A DNA stretch of 34,528 nucleotides from CAYXDO01 sp964463485 (GCA_964463485.1 CAYXDO010000116.1:1-34528), one strand, 5' to 3'; shown: positions 16,208-25,280, counted from the stretch's first letter. Notes: generated by a model not told the origin, from the letters alone. A program made the numbers and translations.

Positions 16208-17236
16208 ATGTCCGGAACCTTCGTATCGTTGAAATCCGGAACTGCTCGATTTCGAATCTTGGCGGAGCTCAACGAGCTCCACTTGAAATATCGTGACCAC
16301 ACCGAAGGCAAGGTGGCGAGCTACATTCCCGAGCTGGCCAAGGCCGATCCGAAGTGGTTCGGCATCGCCATAGCGACCGCCGACGGGCACGTGTACGAGG
16401 TCGGTGACTTCGACCGGCGTTTCACGATCCAGTCGATCGCGAATCCGTTCATGTTCGGGCTCGCGCTCGAGGAGCGCGGCTTCGCCAAGGTCAGAAGTCA
16501 CGTCGGGGTCGAGCCTTCGGGAGACAGCTTCAACGCGGTCCAGATTCACCCGAAGGGCATCGCCCACAACCCGATGATCAACGCCGGCGCGATCACGATC
16601 GCGAGCTTGATCAACGGGACTGATCCGACCGAGCGCCTTACGCGAATGCTCGATCGCTTCGCTCGCTTCGCCGGCCACGACGTGCTCGTCGACATGAAGA
16701 CGTACGTCTCGGAGAAGGGATCCGCGCACCGCAACCGCGCCATCGCCCATTTCCTTCACAACTTCGGGATCCTCGAGGGCGACATCGACGCGGCGTTGGA
16801 TCTGTATTTCCAGCAGTGCTCGACCCTCGTGACTTGTCGCGACCTCGCGGTCATGGCGGCGACTCTGGCGAACGCGGGCACGAACCCGCTCACCGGACTT
16901 CAGGCGTTGGACCGCCGCAACGTGAAGGAGGTCCTGAGTGTCATGTTCACCTGCGGCATGTACTCATACTCGGGCCAGTGGGTGTATTCGGTCGGGCTGC
17001 CCGCGAAGAGCGGGGTCGGCGGCGGTATCTTGGCGGTCGTACCCGGGCAAATGGGGATCGGCGTCTTCTCTCCGGCGCTCGATCCGCACGGCAACAGCCT
17101 GCGCGGGATCAAGGTGTGCGAGGAGCTCTCGGCGAAGTTCTCGCTGCACTTGTTCCAAGTTCTGCTCGGAGACTCGGCGTTCGACGAGATCGCCGGCAGC
17201 GTACGAGCCCGTCGCGATTCGATCGAGGCTTCGTGA
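16208..17236 (+). CDS. Glutaminase paralogue lacking the catalytic SxxK lysine
   Basis: A 342-residue tandem paralogue of the preceding glutaminase; long stretches are identical, e.g. VGLPAKSGVGGGI and HNPM[IV]NAGAI. The catalytic motif reads FTIQSIANPF: Ser is kept but Lys is replaced by Asn (codon AAT at 16441-16446 region). The other glutamine-contacting residues (NAGAI Asn, the Glu/Asn of SEKGSAHRNRAIAH, the Tyr of DLYFQQC and the Tyr of YSYSGQW) are preserved. It could therefore bind glutamine without hydrolysing it, as a sensor or as a regulatory subunit of a mixed oligomer with the first glutaminase. That role is inference. The ATG at 16208 lies 2 bp after the previous stop. The amt-homologous frame continues immediately after its TGA (17234-17236). 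Confidence 0.88.
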   Translation: MSGTFVSLKSGTARFRILAELNELHLKYRDHTEGKVASYIPELAKADPKWFGIAIATADGHVYEVGDFDRRFTIQSIANPFMFGLALEERGFAKVRSHVGVEPSGDSFNAVQIHPKGIAHNPMINAGAITIASLINGTDPTERLTRMLDRFARFAGHDVLVDMKTYVSEKGSAHRNRAIAHFLHNFGILEGDIDAALDLYFQQCSTLVTCRDLAVMAATLANAGTNPLTGLQALDRRNVKEVLSVMFTCGMYSYSGQWVYSVGLPAKSGVGGGILAVVPGQMGIGVFSPALDPHGNSLRGIKVCEELSAKFSLHLFQVLLGDSAFDEIAGSVRARRDSIEAS

Positions 17237-17371
17237 CTTCGGGGGCGATCGTCCCAACATTTCCTCCGCGAGCCTTCGTTTCCGAAGCTACCATCCTCGA
17301 CATCGGAGAGGGGCTGTTGGCCTGTAGCCTTCCGAAGACTCACGGGAGTCGGAGGTGAGACCCATGCGGCC

Positions 17372-18325
17372 TTGTCGCCGACGATTCCATTCCTGCTGTT
17401 CGCCATGTTTCAGTTGAAGTTTGCGATCATCACGCCGGCGCTCATTACCGGCTCGTTTGCGGAGAGAGTTCGATTCTCGAGCTACGTTCTCTTCATCGTG
17501 CTGTGGTCCATCCTGATCTACGCGCCGCTCGCGCACTGGACTTGGCATCCCGACGGCTTCCTGAGGCGATGGGGGGTGTTGGATTTCGCAGGAGGCACGG
17601 TCGTGCACATGTCGGCGGGCTTCGCGGCGTTGGCTGGCGCCCTGGTGCTTGGAGCGCGGGAGTCGCGGCAAACGAATCAGAGTCATGCGCCGGCGAACAT
17701 TCCCTTCGTCCTTTTGGGTACGGGGATGCTGTGGTTTGGTTGGTTTGGATTCAATGCCGGGTCTGCGCTCGCGGCGTCCGAGTCTGCGGTGCTCGCGTTC
17801 GCGACGACCAACACGGCTTCTGCGGCGGCGATGGTGACTTGGGTCGTGGTTGACGCGACGCGGACGGGGAAAGCGTCCGCGTTGGGCGCTTGTATCGGAG
17901 CGGTCGTCGGCCTGGTGGCGATTACACCCGCGGCCGGGTTCGTGACGGTCCCCGAGAGTGTGTTGATCGGGGCGGTCGCCGCGGTCATCAGCAACGTCGC
18001 GGCGCATTGGCGGTCGAAGACGGAGCTCGATGACACACTCGACGTCTTCCCTTGTCATGGCCTTGGGGGGTTGGTGGGCATGATCGCGACGGGCGTGTTT
18101 GCGAAGGACGTGGGTCTCGTTCATGGAGACAGTCAGGTTTTTCTTCGCCACCTCGCCGCGATTGGAATCGTGGGCGTATTCACCTTTGGGGGAAGTTTCT
18201 TGATTTACAGGTTGACGGACCGAATCGTCCGACTCCGAGTCGACAGCGACTCGGAGCGCGTCGGCTTGGACCGTACTCAGCACAACGAGAGCCTAGACAC
18301 ACCGGACGTGGAGGTCCTCGTCTAA
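17372..18325 (+). CDS. amt: Ammonium transporter Amt, N-terminally truncated
   Basis: About 317 residues matching Amt from the fourth helix or so onward. FQLKFAIITPALITGSFAERVRF, APLAHWTWHP, LDFAGGTVVH and CHGLGGLVGMI correspond to the channel residues of AmtB (Phe107, Trp148, Asp160, His168, His318). The first about 100 residues of a normal Amt, with the opening helices and the FYGGMV-type motif, are absent. Recognisable homology starts at 17339 (LTGVGGETHA), upstream of the first start-like codon (TTG 17372); an ATG lies at 17405. The frame is open back to the glutaminase stop at 17234-17236. Likely a degraded or 5'-deleted transporter, or one expressed by readthrough. It lies 43 bp ahead of GSII. 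Confidence 0.8.
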   Translation: MSPTIPFLLFAMFQLKFAIITPALITGSFAERVRFSSYVLFIVLWSILIYAPLAHWTWHPDGFLRRWGVLDFAGGTVVHMSAGFAALAGALVLGARESRQTNQSHAPANIPFVLLGTGMLWFGWFGFNAGSALAASESAVLAFATTNTASAAAMVTWVVVDATRTGKASALGACIGAVVGLVAITPAAGFVTVPESVLIGAVAAVISNVAAHWRSKTELDDTLDVFPCHGLGGLVGMIATGVFAKDVGLVHGDSQVFLRHLAAIGIVGVFTFGGSFLIYRLTDRIVRLRVDSDSERVGLDRTQHNESLDTPDVEVLV

Positions 18326-18368
18326 GTAAGAGAGTGGGGCGCGCTCGAGCACTGCCCAGGAGAGAACC

Positions 18369-19367
18369 ATGAGACACTACAAGGCCGAATACATCTGGAT
18401 CGACGGAACGAAGCCGACGGCGCTCTTGCGCTCGAAGACGAAAGTCTTGGAGGAGGGAGCAAAGCCGCCGATTTGGGGCTTCGATGGGTCGAGCACCGAG
18501 CAGGCGCCTGGCCACGCCTCGGACTGCGTACTCAAGCCGGTGTTCAACTGCCCGGATCCGATCTCCGGAGGCATGAACCGCCTCGTCCTCTGCGAGGTGC
18601 TGCTCACGGACATGACGCCGCACCCGTCGAACACCCGCGCGGCGTGCGCGGAGGTCGCTGCGAAGTATGCGAGCCACGAGATGTGGTTCGGGATTGAGCA
18701 GGAGTACACGCTCTTCAAAGACGGACGACCCTTGGGGTGGCCGCAGGCTGGCTTCCCGAGCCCCCAGGGCCCCTACTATTGCAGCGTGGGATCGGGACGT
18801 GCCTTTGGCCGCGATCTCATCGATCAACACCTCGACGTTTGCCTGCAGGCAGGAATCGCCGTCTCCGGGACCAACGCCGAAGTCATGCCAGGCCAGTGGG
18901 AGTATCAGATCGGGCCGGTCGGCACGCTCGAAGTGTCGGATCAGTTGTGGGTTGCGCGGTGGCTGATGGAGCGAGTCGGCGCCTCGCAGGGTGTGGAGGT
19001 GAGTCTGTCGCCGAAGCCGGTCGAGGGCGACTGGAACGGCGCGGGCGCCCACACCAACTTCTCCTCGGCGGCGATGCGTTCGTCCTATGACGCGGTCATG
19101 CGCGCGGCGACCGCGTTGGGGGAGCGAGCAGAGCTCCACATCGCGAATTACGGCCACGGGATCGAGCGGAGACTCACGGGCCGCCACGAGACCTGTTCGT
19201 ACCGGGAGTTCCGTTTCGGTGTCTCCGATCGGGGAGCGTCGGTGCGCATCCCTTGGCAGGTCGCGGTCGAGAAGAAAGGCTATCTCGAGGATCGGCGTCC
19301 CAACGCGAACTGCGATCCCTACGTCGTGACTCGCCTCATCACCGAGACCGTTTGTTCCAACGCCTGA
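18369..19367 (+). CDS. glnII: Type II (eukaryote-like) glutamine synthetase
   Basis: A 332-residue GSII-type enzyme that condenses glutamate and ammonia with ATP to glutamine. Motifs include WGFDGSSTEQA, the metal-binding E-x-E of MWFGIEQEYTLF, SGTNAEVMPGQWEYQIGP, GDWNGAGAHTNFS and the RRLTGRHET/SYREFRFGVSDR region. The length suits GSII, which is shorter than bacterial GSI. The ATG at 18369 follows AGGAGAG at 18357-18363. GSII in bacteria is known from Rhizobium, actinomycetes and other lineages, and is often attributed to transfer. Together with the glutaminases and Amt it forms an interconversion module for glutamine and ammonium. The stop is within a tandem ACGCCTGACC repeat. Confidence 0.95.
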   Translation: MRHYKAEYIWIDGTKPTALLRSKTKVLEEGAKPPIWGFDGSSTEQAPGHASDCVLKPVFNCPDPISGGMNRLVLCEVLLTDMTPHPSNTRAACAEVAAKYASHEMWFGIEQEYTLFKDGRPLGWPQAGFPSPQGPYYCSVGSGRAFGRDLIDQHLDVCLQAGIAVSGTNAEVMPGQWEYQIGPVGTLEVSDQLWVARWLMERVGASQGVEVSLSPKPVEGDWNGAGAHTNFSSAAMRSSYDAVMRAATALGERAELHIANYGHGIERRLTGRHETCSYREFRFGVSDRGASVRIPWQVAVEKKGYLEDRRPNANCDPYVVTRLITETVCSNA

Positions 19368-19764
19368 CCGACGCCTGACCAACGACTGATCGACCGATCG
19401 CCTGACTGCGGCGGCCGCGGCGTTCCTCGACCGCCCCCAAGCCTCGCCCACCCCGCTCCCGCTGGGCCTACCTAGAGCCTGTTACGAATGTCCTCAGGAC
19501 CAAAGGTCCGCAGCGAGCCAGCCCGGGGCGGCGCCCCTGGTTACAGACGAGATTACCTAGAGCCCCAAAGGGGCGACACAATTTGCCTCGCAATCCGCGG
19601 CTCACGGCCGGTGTTCGACACGACCTCCCCTTCGGACGAGAGTCGTCCCTTCAAGTCCCAAAATTCGCATCGCCTGCGCGTCATCGCTTGCCCCGAAGCT
19701 GGAGTCCGGGTAGGCGGCTACCAGCCCAGCGTCGAGCTGGGCACGTACTTCGAGAGGAGGAACG
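19368..19764. other. Non-coding spacer with short repeats and hairpins
   Basis: A 397-bp gap between GSII and the giant lipoprotein. It begins with a direct repeat of ACGCCTGACC (about 19358 and 19369). ACCTAGAGCC occurs at about 19471 and 19554. GGGGC-GGC-GCCCC at 19525-19537 and GCCCC-AAA-GGGGC near 19561-19573 can form small hairpins. No credible gene or clear promoter was found. AGAGGAGGAAC at 19751-19761 is the ribosome-binding site for the next gene. Confidence 0.5.
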
Positions 19765-22700
19765 GTGACGACAAAACTCGTACTGAATCTGGCGATGGGG
19801 GCGATACTCGCTTCCGCGTTCGGATGTGGATCATCGTCCGACGATGCCAACTATGGAAATGACATAGGCACGTCGGACTTCGGACTGACCTACGCGGCGA
19901 ATTGTCCCGCGGGGTCGAATTTCATCGCGGGAACTCCGGGAGACGATGTCATCGTCGGCACGGCCGGAGACGACTGTATCTTCGGCGGTGGCGGCAATGA
20001 CGTCATCAGCGGTGGCGACGGAAACGACACCATCTGGGGCGAAGCCGGTGACGACACGCTGAATGGCGAAGGCGGAGACGACAATCTTCGCGGCGGCAGC
20101 GGGAACGACACGATCAACGGCGGCGACGGCAACGACGAAGTCTTCGGCATGGCAGGTGACGACAGCGTGACCGGCGGCGCCGGAGACGACATCGTCGGCG
20201 GCAATCAGGGCAACGACGTCGTGATGGGCGAGGACGGCGACGATCGCTGTTACGGCCATGAAGGCGACGACATGGTCGTGTCCGGGAGCGGCGCGGACCA
20301 CGTCTGGGGCGGCTCCGGCAACGACAACCTGAATGGCGGCGACGGCGACGACGACATCCTCGGCGGACCGGGCAACGACCAAATCACCACGGGTGACGGG
20401 AACGACGACTCGGACGGCCAAGAAGACTGCGATACCATCGACACGAGCAACGACCCAGAGTGTGCGTGTACCTCGAGCGATCTAGGCTCCGCCCTCGGCC
20501 AAGTTGCCGCTGGTGACACCAGCACGACGACGCCCGACAATTTCAACGCGAGCTGTACGGCTCCGGCGGCCGGCGACACGAGCTACACGTGGATGCCTCC
20601 GCACGCGGGTACGTTCATGTTCGACACCTTCGGGAGCGACTTCGACACGACGATCGCCATCCTCGACGGTGCGGCGTGTAACTCTCCCGAAGTGGGTTGT
20701 AACGACCAATTCAACGGAAATCAGTCGCTCCTCAGCATGACCTTTGCTGATGTTCGCGCGATTTCGCTCGTGGTGGACGGCTGGGGTGGGTCTTTCGGCC
20801 ACTTCGTGCTCAACATCAACGAGGTGGTTTGCGGCGACGCGATCCTGGCGCCGGTCGAGCAGTGCGACGACGGCAACCTCGTCGACGGCGATGGCTGCTC
20901 GGCGACTTGCCAGAATGAGTGCGGCAACGGCGTCGTGGACGGCACCGAAGAGTGCGACGACGGCAATCCGTTCGGCTTCGACGGCTGCGACGGTCAGTGC
21001 CGCCTCGAAGTCTGCGGCAACGGGATCCTTCAGGCCGACGAGCAGTGCGACGATGGCAACCTCGCCAGCGGCGACGGCTGCAGCCCGACCTGCGAGATCG
21101 AGTGCGGCAACGGGACCGTCGAAGGCGCCGAACAGTGCGACGACGGAAACACGTTCCCGGGTGATGGCTGCGACTCGGCTTGCATGCTCGAAGTCTGCGG
21201 CAACGGGATCGTGCAGGCCGGTGAGTCTTGCGACGACGGCAACACCAACGGCGGTGACGGTTGCAGCGCGACCTGCCGTGAAGAAGGGGCGTGCCCCACC
21301 GCGGACCTCCTGTCCGTGATGGGTCCGGCGGTGGCTAGCGGCACCACGGTGGACGCTCCGAACATGTTCGATCCTTCGTGCGCGCCCGATGGGTCCGGCG
21401 AAGTCGTCTACACGTGGACGGCTCCGTTTGACGGGACCTTCTCGTTCGACACGGTGGGCAGCGATTTCGACACGACCCTGTTCCTCCTCGGCGCGGTCTG
21501 CGCTGGCGATGAGTTGGTCTGCAACGACGACACGGTCGGCCTCCGATCGCGCGTCCTTCAGCCGCTGATGGCCGGACAACAGATCTCGATCGTGGTCGAC
21601 GGCTACAACGGCGCGGAAGGCGCGTTCGTGCTCAACATCAGCGAGCCCAGCTGCGGCGACACCTTCGTCGACGGAGCGGAGCAATGCGATGACGGCAACA
21701 CCGTCGACGGCGATGGCTGCTCGGCGACCTGCCAAAACGAGTGCGGCGACGGCGTCGTGGGTTCGAACGAAGAGTGCGACGATGGAAATTTGGAGCCCAA
21801 CGACGGCTGCAGCCCCATCTGCACCATCGAGCTCTGTGGCAACGGTACCCTCGATGAGTTCGAGCAGTGCGACGACGGCAACCACGCGGACGGCGATGGC
21901 TGCGATCGGTTCTGCAACATCGAGCCCATCTGTGGAAACGGCGTGCTCGAGCCAGGTGAGTCGTGTGATGACGGCAACCTGATCGACGGTGACGGCTGTG
22001 AGTCGAATTGCCGTGAGACGCCGATGTGCCCGACGGGTGATCTCGGGTCGGCGGTGGGCGCGTCGGTTGCGGCGGGTTCGACGGTGGGGCTGCCGAATGG
22101 ATTTGCGCCCCCGTGCATCACTGCAGACGGATCGGGAGAGGCTACTTACATCTGGACGGCTCCGACGGCGGGGACGTTCGTGTTCGACACCTTTGGGAGT
22201 GACTACGACACGACGCTGTACCTGTTGGGCGACGTTTGCGCGGGAGCGGATCTCGGCTGCAACGACGACAGCAGCGGGCTTCAGTCGCAACTCAGCGTGA
22301 CGCTCGCCGCCGGTCAGACGGTGACGATCGTGGTTGATGGGTTCGGCGGCGCCGAAGGTAACTACTTGTTGAACATCGCCGAGCAGGTGCCGGTTTGCGG
22401 CAACGGCGTGGTCGACGCGGGTGAAGAGTGCGACGACGGCAACAACCTGAACGGCGACGGTTGCAGCGCGGTCTGCGTGACCGAGTTCTGCGGCGACGGA
22501 ACCATGCAAGGTACGGAGCAGTGCGACGACGGCAACAACGTCGACGGCGACGGTTGCAGCGCGGCCTGCGTCCTCGAGTCGTGCGGCGACGGCGTCGTGC
22601 AGGCTCCTGAGCAGTGCGACGACGGCAACAACGTCGACGGCGACGGCTGCAGCGCGGCCTGCGTGACCGAGTTCTGCGGCGACGGAACGATGCAAGGTGC

Positions 22701-24831
22701 GGAGCAGTGCGACGACGGCAACAACGTCGACGGCGACGGTTGCAGCGCGGCCTGCGTCCTCGAGTCGTGCGGCGACGGCGTCGTGCAGGCTCCTGAGCAG
22801 TGCGACGACGGCAACAACGTCGACGGCGACGGATGCAGCGCGGCCTGCGCGATCGAAGTCTGCGGCGACGGCGTCGTGCAGGCTCCTGAGCAGTGCGACG
22901 ACGGCAACAACGTCGACGGCGACGGCTGCAGCGCAGCGTGTGTGACCGAGTTCTGCGGTGACGGCACGGTTCAAGCCCCCGAGGAGTGCGACGACGGCAA
23001 CAACCTGAGCGGCGACGGTTGCAGCGCGAGCTGCGTGACCGAGTTCTGCGGCGACGGAATCGTTCAGGCGCCCGAAGAGTGCGACGATGGCAATTCGGTC
23101 GATGGCGACGGCTGCGAGTCGACGTGTACTTTGACCCCGCCACCGGTGTGCCCGGACGCTGACTTGCTCAGCGCGATGGGGCCGGCGGTTGCGACGGGCA
23201 CGACCGAAGGTGCGCCGAACGCCTTCGTTCCGAGCTGCGCCTCGGACGGCGCTGGCGAGCGAGTCTTCCTCTGGACGGCTCCGTCCGCGGGTGAGTTCTC
23301 GTTCGACACGGTGGGAAGTGACTACGACACGGCGCTGTACGCGCTCGAAGGTACTTGCGCGGGCATCGAGCTCGCCTGCAACGACGACGCGGTGGGGACT
23401 CGGTCTCGGATCGTGCTCTCGCTCGTCGCCGGCCAGACGATCTCGATCGTCGTCGATGGGTTCTCGACCAATCAAGGTAACTTCGTGCTCAACATCGCTC
23501 AAACCGCGTGCGGCGACGGTTTCGTCGACGGCGCAGAAGAGTGCGACGACGGCAATACGACCGACTTCGATGGGTGCTCGGCGACGTGCACGCTCGAATG
23601 CGGCGACGGCGTCGTGGGTCCGAACGAACAGTGCGACGACGGCAACACCGTCGACTTCGATGGCTGCAGCGCAATCTGCATCATCGAGCTCTGCGGCAAT
23701 GGCACGCTCGACGCGGGTGAACAGTGCGACGACGGGAACTTCGTCAGCGGCGATGGCTGCGACATCTTCTGCAACGTCGACGTGGCGATTTGCGGCGACG
23801 GCTTCGTCGTGGCCCCCGAAGAGTGCGACGACGGCAACACCGTCGACCTCGACGGCTGCTCCTCGACTTGCGTGATCGAACAGGGATTGGACTGCCCGAC
23901 CGGTGACCTGGCTTCGGCCCTCGGAGCTCCAGTGGCCGGTGGCAGCACCGCTACGGCGACCAACTCGTTCGATCCCGCTTGCGGCGGGGTCAACACCGCC
24001 GGCGACGCGTCCTACCTTTGGACCGCGCCGCACGACGGTACGTTTGCGTTCGATACCTTCGGGAGCAACTTCGACACGATCGTCGAGGTCCTCGATGGCA
24101 CGTGCGGGGGCGCTTCGGTCGCGTGCAACGACGACTCGGCCGGCACTCAGTCGGAAGTCTTCGTGTCGCTCCTCTCTGGCTCTCAGGTGACCGTGGTCGT
24201 CGATGGGTTCGGTTCCACGACCGGTGATTACGTCCTCAACATCCGCGAAGTGATTTGCGGCGACGGGATCGTCGAAGTGACCGAGGAATGCGACGACGGC
24301 AACAACGTCGACGGCGACGGCTGCTCGGCGGTCTGCGTTCGCGAAGACATTTGCGGCGACGGCAACCTGACGGGCACCGAGCAGTGCGACGACGGAAACA
24401 CGGCGGACGGCGACGGTTGCTCGGCGACCTGCCTCATCGAACAGTGCCTGAATTCGGACCTGGGTTCGGCGCTCGGCGCGGCGGTGGCCACGGGCTCCAA
24501 CGCGGCTGAGTTCTCGAACTACGATCCGTCGCCCGCTTGCTCTGCGGGCGTCGGCGGGGCCGACGTGGTCTTCAGCTGGACGGCTCCGGCCGACGGCAGC
24601 TACACGTTCGACACCACCGGAAGCGACTACGACACTGTCTTGTATCTGTTGAACGCCGTGTGCACGGGCGACGAGAACGAGCTCGCGTGCCACGACGACC
24701 TCGACTTCCCGGCCGACGTGACCTCGGCCGTCACGATCACGCTCGTCACAGGGCAGGTCGTGGCGATCGTCGTCGACGCGTTCGGATCCGCTACTGGTAA
24801 CTACGTCCTCAACATCAACCAGAATCCTTGA
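19765..24831 (+). CDS. Giant surface lipoprotein: RTX repeats, PPC-like modules and Myxococcus Cys-rich repeats
   Basis: A 1688-residue protein. The GTG start follows AGAGGAGGAAC. The signal MTTKLVLNLAMGAILASAFGC puts the lipidated Cys at 21 with no Asp at +2, so outer-membrane or surface location is likely. Residues about 50-215 hold roughly 18 RTX nonapeptides (GGxGNDxIx, calcium binding). The rest alternates six PPC-like beta-sandwich modules (about 233-355, 511-629, 755-873, 1129-1249, 1377-1496, 1561-1688; each with W[TM][AP]P, FDTxGSDxDT, CNDD and VVDGxG...LNI) with five blocks of 5, 4, 8, 4 and 2 CDDGNxxxGDGC repeats (23 in total, DUF4215/TIGR02232-type). There is no MYXO-CTERM tail. 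It is probably an adhesin-like or matrix protein; no enzymatic domain is seen. Confidence 0.93.
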   Translation: MTTKLVLNLAMGAILASAFGCGSSSDDANYGNDIGTSDFGLTYAANCPAGSNFIAGTPGDDVIVGTAGDDCIFGGGGNDVISGGDGNDTIWGEAGDDTLNGEGGDDNLRGGSGNDTINGGDGNDEVFGMAGDDSVTGGAGDDIVGGNQGNDVVMGEDGDDRCYGHEGDDMVVSGSGADHVWGGSGNDNLNGGDGDDDILGGPGNDQITTGDGNDDSDGQEDCDTIDTSNDPECACTSSDLGSALGQVAAGDTSTTTPDNFNASCTAPAAGDTSYTWMPPHAGTFMFDTFGSDFDTTIAILDGAACNSPEVGCNDQFNGNQSLLSMTFADVRAISLVVDGWGGSFGHFVLNINEVVCGDAILAPVEQCDDGNLVDGDGCSATCQNECGNGVVDGTEECDDGNPFGFDGCDGQCRLEVCGNGILQADEQCDDGNLASGDGCSPTCEIECGNGTVEGAEQCDDGNTFPGDGCDSACMLEVCGNGIVQAGESCDDGNTNGGDGCSATCREEGACPTADLLSVMGPAVASGTTVDAPNMFDPSCAPDGSGEVVYTWTAPFDGTFSFDTVGSDFDTTLFLLGAVCAGDELVCNDDTVGLRSRVLQPLMAGQQISIVVDGYNGAEGAFVLNISEPSCGDTFVDGAEQCDDGNTVDGDGCSATCQNECGDGVVGSNEECDDGNLEPNDGCSPICTIELCGNGTLDEFEQCDDGNHADGDGCDRFCNIEPICGNGVLEPGESCDDGNLIDGDGCESNCRETPMCPTGDLGSAVGASVAAGSTVGLPNGFAPPCITADGSGEATYIWTAPTAGTFVFDTFGSDYDTTLYLLGDVCAGADLGCNDDSSGLQSQLSVTLAAGQTVTIVVDGFGGAEGNYLLNIAEQVPVCGNGVVDAGEECDDGNNLNGDGCSAVCVTEFCGDGTMQGTEQCDDGNNVDGDGCSAACVLESCGDGVVQAPEQCDDGNNVDGDGCSAACVTEFCGDGTMQGAEQCDDGNNVDGDGCSAACVLESCGDGVVQAPEQCDDGNNVDGDGCSAACAIEVCGDGVVQAPEQCDDGNNVDGDGCSAACVTEFCGDGTVQAPEECDDGNNLSGDGCSASCVTEFCGDGIVQAPEECDDGNSVDGDGCESTCTLTPPPVCPDADLLSAMGPAVATGTTEGAPNAFVPSCASDGAGERVFLWTAPSAGEFSFDTVGSDYDTALYALEGTCAGIELACNDDAVGTRSRIVLSLVAGQTISIVVDGFSTNQGNFVLNIAQTACGDGFVDGAEECDDGNTTDFDGCSATCTLECGDGVVGPNEQCDDGNTVDFDGCSAICIIELCGNGTLDAGEQCDDGNFVSGDGCDIFCNVDVAICGDGFVVAPEECDDGNTVDLDGCSSTCVIEQGLDCPTGDLASALGAPVAGGSTATATNSFDPACGGVNTAGDASYLWTAPHDGTFAFDTFGSNFDTIVEVLDGTCGGASVACNDDSAGTQSEVFVSLLSGSQVTVVVDGFGSTTGDYVLNIREVICGDGIVEVTEECDDGNNVDGDGCSAVCVREDICGDGNLTGTEQCDDGNTADGDGCSATCLIEQCLNSDLGSALGAAVATGSNAAEFSNYDPSPACSAGVGGADVVFSWTAPADGSYTFDTTGSDYDTVLYLLNAVCTGDENELACHDDLDFPADVTSAVTITLVTGQVVAIVVDAFGSATGNYVLNINQNP
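22480..22849 (+). repeat. Recent 186-bp in-frame tandem duplication within the Cys-repeat block
   Basis: Bases 22480-22663 and 22666-22849 are offset by exactly 186 bp (62 codons, two Cys-repeat units). I count three mismatches over 184 aligned bases (22503/22689, 22513/22699, 22647/22833). Flanking units in the same block are more diverged. It encodes alternating TEFCGDGTMQG and LESCGDGVVQA repeats, which points to recent unequal recombination or slippage. Confidence 0.85.
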
Positions 24832-24838
24832 TTCTCGC

Positions 24839-24890
24839 CGGAGCTCCGCGGAGGTGACTTCGCGGAGCTCCGCCCTCCCCTCTTCTACCT
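24839..24890 (+). terminator. Intrinsic-type terminator hairpin
   Basis: The arm CGGAGCTCCGCG (24839-24850) is complemented perfectly by CGCGGAGCTCCG (24861-24872) around a 10-base loop. A pyrimidine-rich tract CCCTCCCCTCTTCTACC follows. It begins 7 bases after the giant gene's stop. The tail is not a pure T-run, so efficiency is uncertain. Confidence 0.65.
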
Positions 24891-24974
24891 CTTCTACTGC
24901 CCTCCTCCAGCGACAAGTCCTCGCTGGCTCATCACCACGACATTTTCCAGGCTGCGGCGTGCTAACGTCGACCC

Positions 24975-25280
24975 GTGCTCGGCCCAACCACCTCGACGCT
25001 CCTGGACCCTGCGTCGCGTCCGTACTTCTTGTGGTGGAGCGAAGTCACGGTCGGCCAGCTTCGTGAGTTGCTGAGCTCGTCCGACGAAGAGACGAAGGCC
25101 TATTGGCTTGGCGCGCTCCTGCGTGAAGCCAACACTCGCGACGTTTGGCTTTTCACGAACCGCGAGGAGATCGAACGGATGTGGCCCAAGCTCATCCGCC
25201 ATCTGGGCCGTAGCCGACCCATGTGGGCTTGGCTGCTGAACCTACCCGCCGAATGGCCTCCGCGGCAGCCCGATGTTTGA
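24975..25280 (+). CDS. Small partner protein of an AbiEii-type nucleotidyltransferase (putative antitoxin)
   Basis: A 101-residue acidic/aromatic protein starting at the GTG at 24975. It reads like the small helical proteins that commonly precede AbiEii-like nucleotidyltransferases: PYFLWWSEVTVGQLRELL, YWLGALLREANTRDVWLF and IERMWPKLIRHLGR. I recall this association from genome neighbourhoods; the specific family name is not certain. It ends with an 8-bp overlap with the next gene, implying coupled translation. It could be an antitoxin or a folding partner. Confidence 0.75.
   Translation: MLGPTTSTLLDPASRPYFLWWSEVTVGQLRELLSSSDEETKAYWLGALLREANTRDVWLFTNREEIERMWPKLIRHLGRSRPMWAWLLNLPAEWPPRQPDV

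Noticed and set aside
22390..23140. Regularly spaced repeats resembling a CRISPR array
   Set aside because: The units are translated Cys-rich protein repeats in one reading frame, with no unique spacers and no cas genes.
20482..24987. A 1501-codon open frame on the reverse strand opposite the giant lipoprotein
   Set aside because: It arises because the repeat codons (GACGACGGC, GACGGC) lack stop triplets in the antisense frame. The product is low-complexity Val/Ala/Arg with no domain, while the forward frame has a signal peptide and clear modules.
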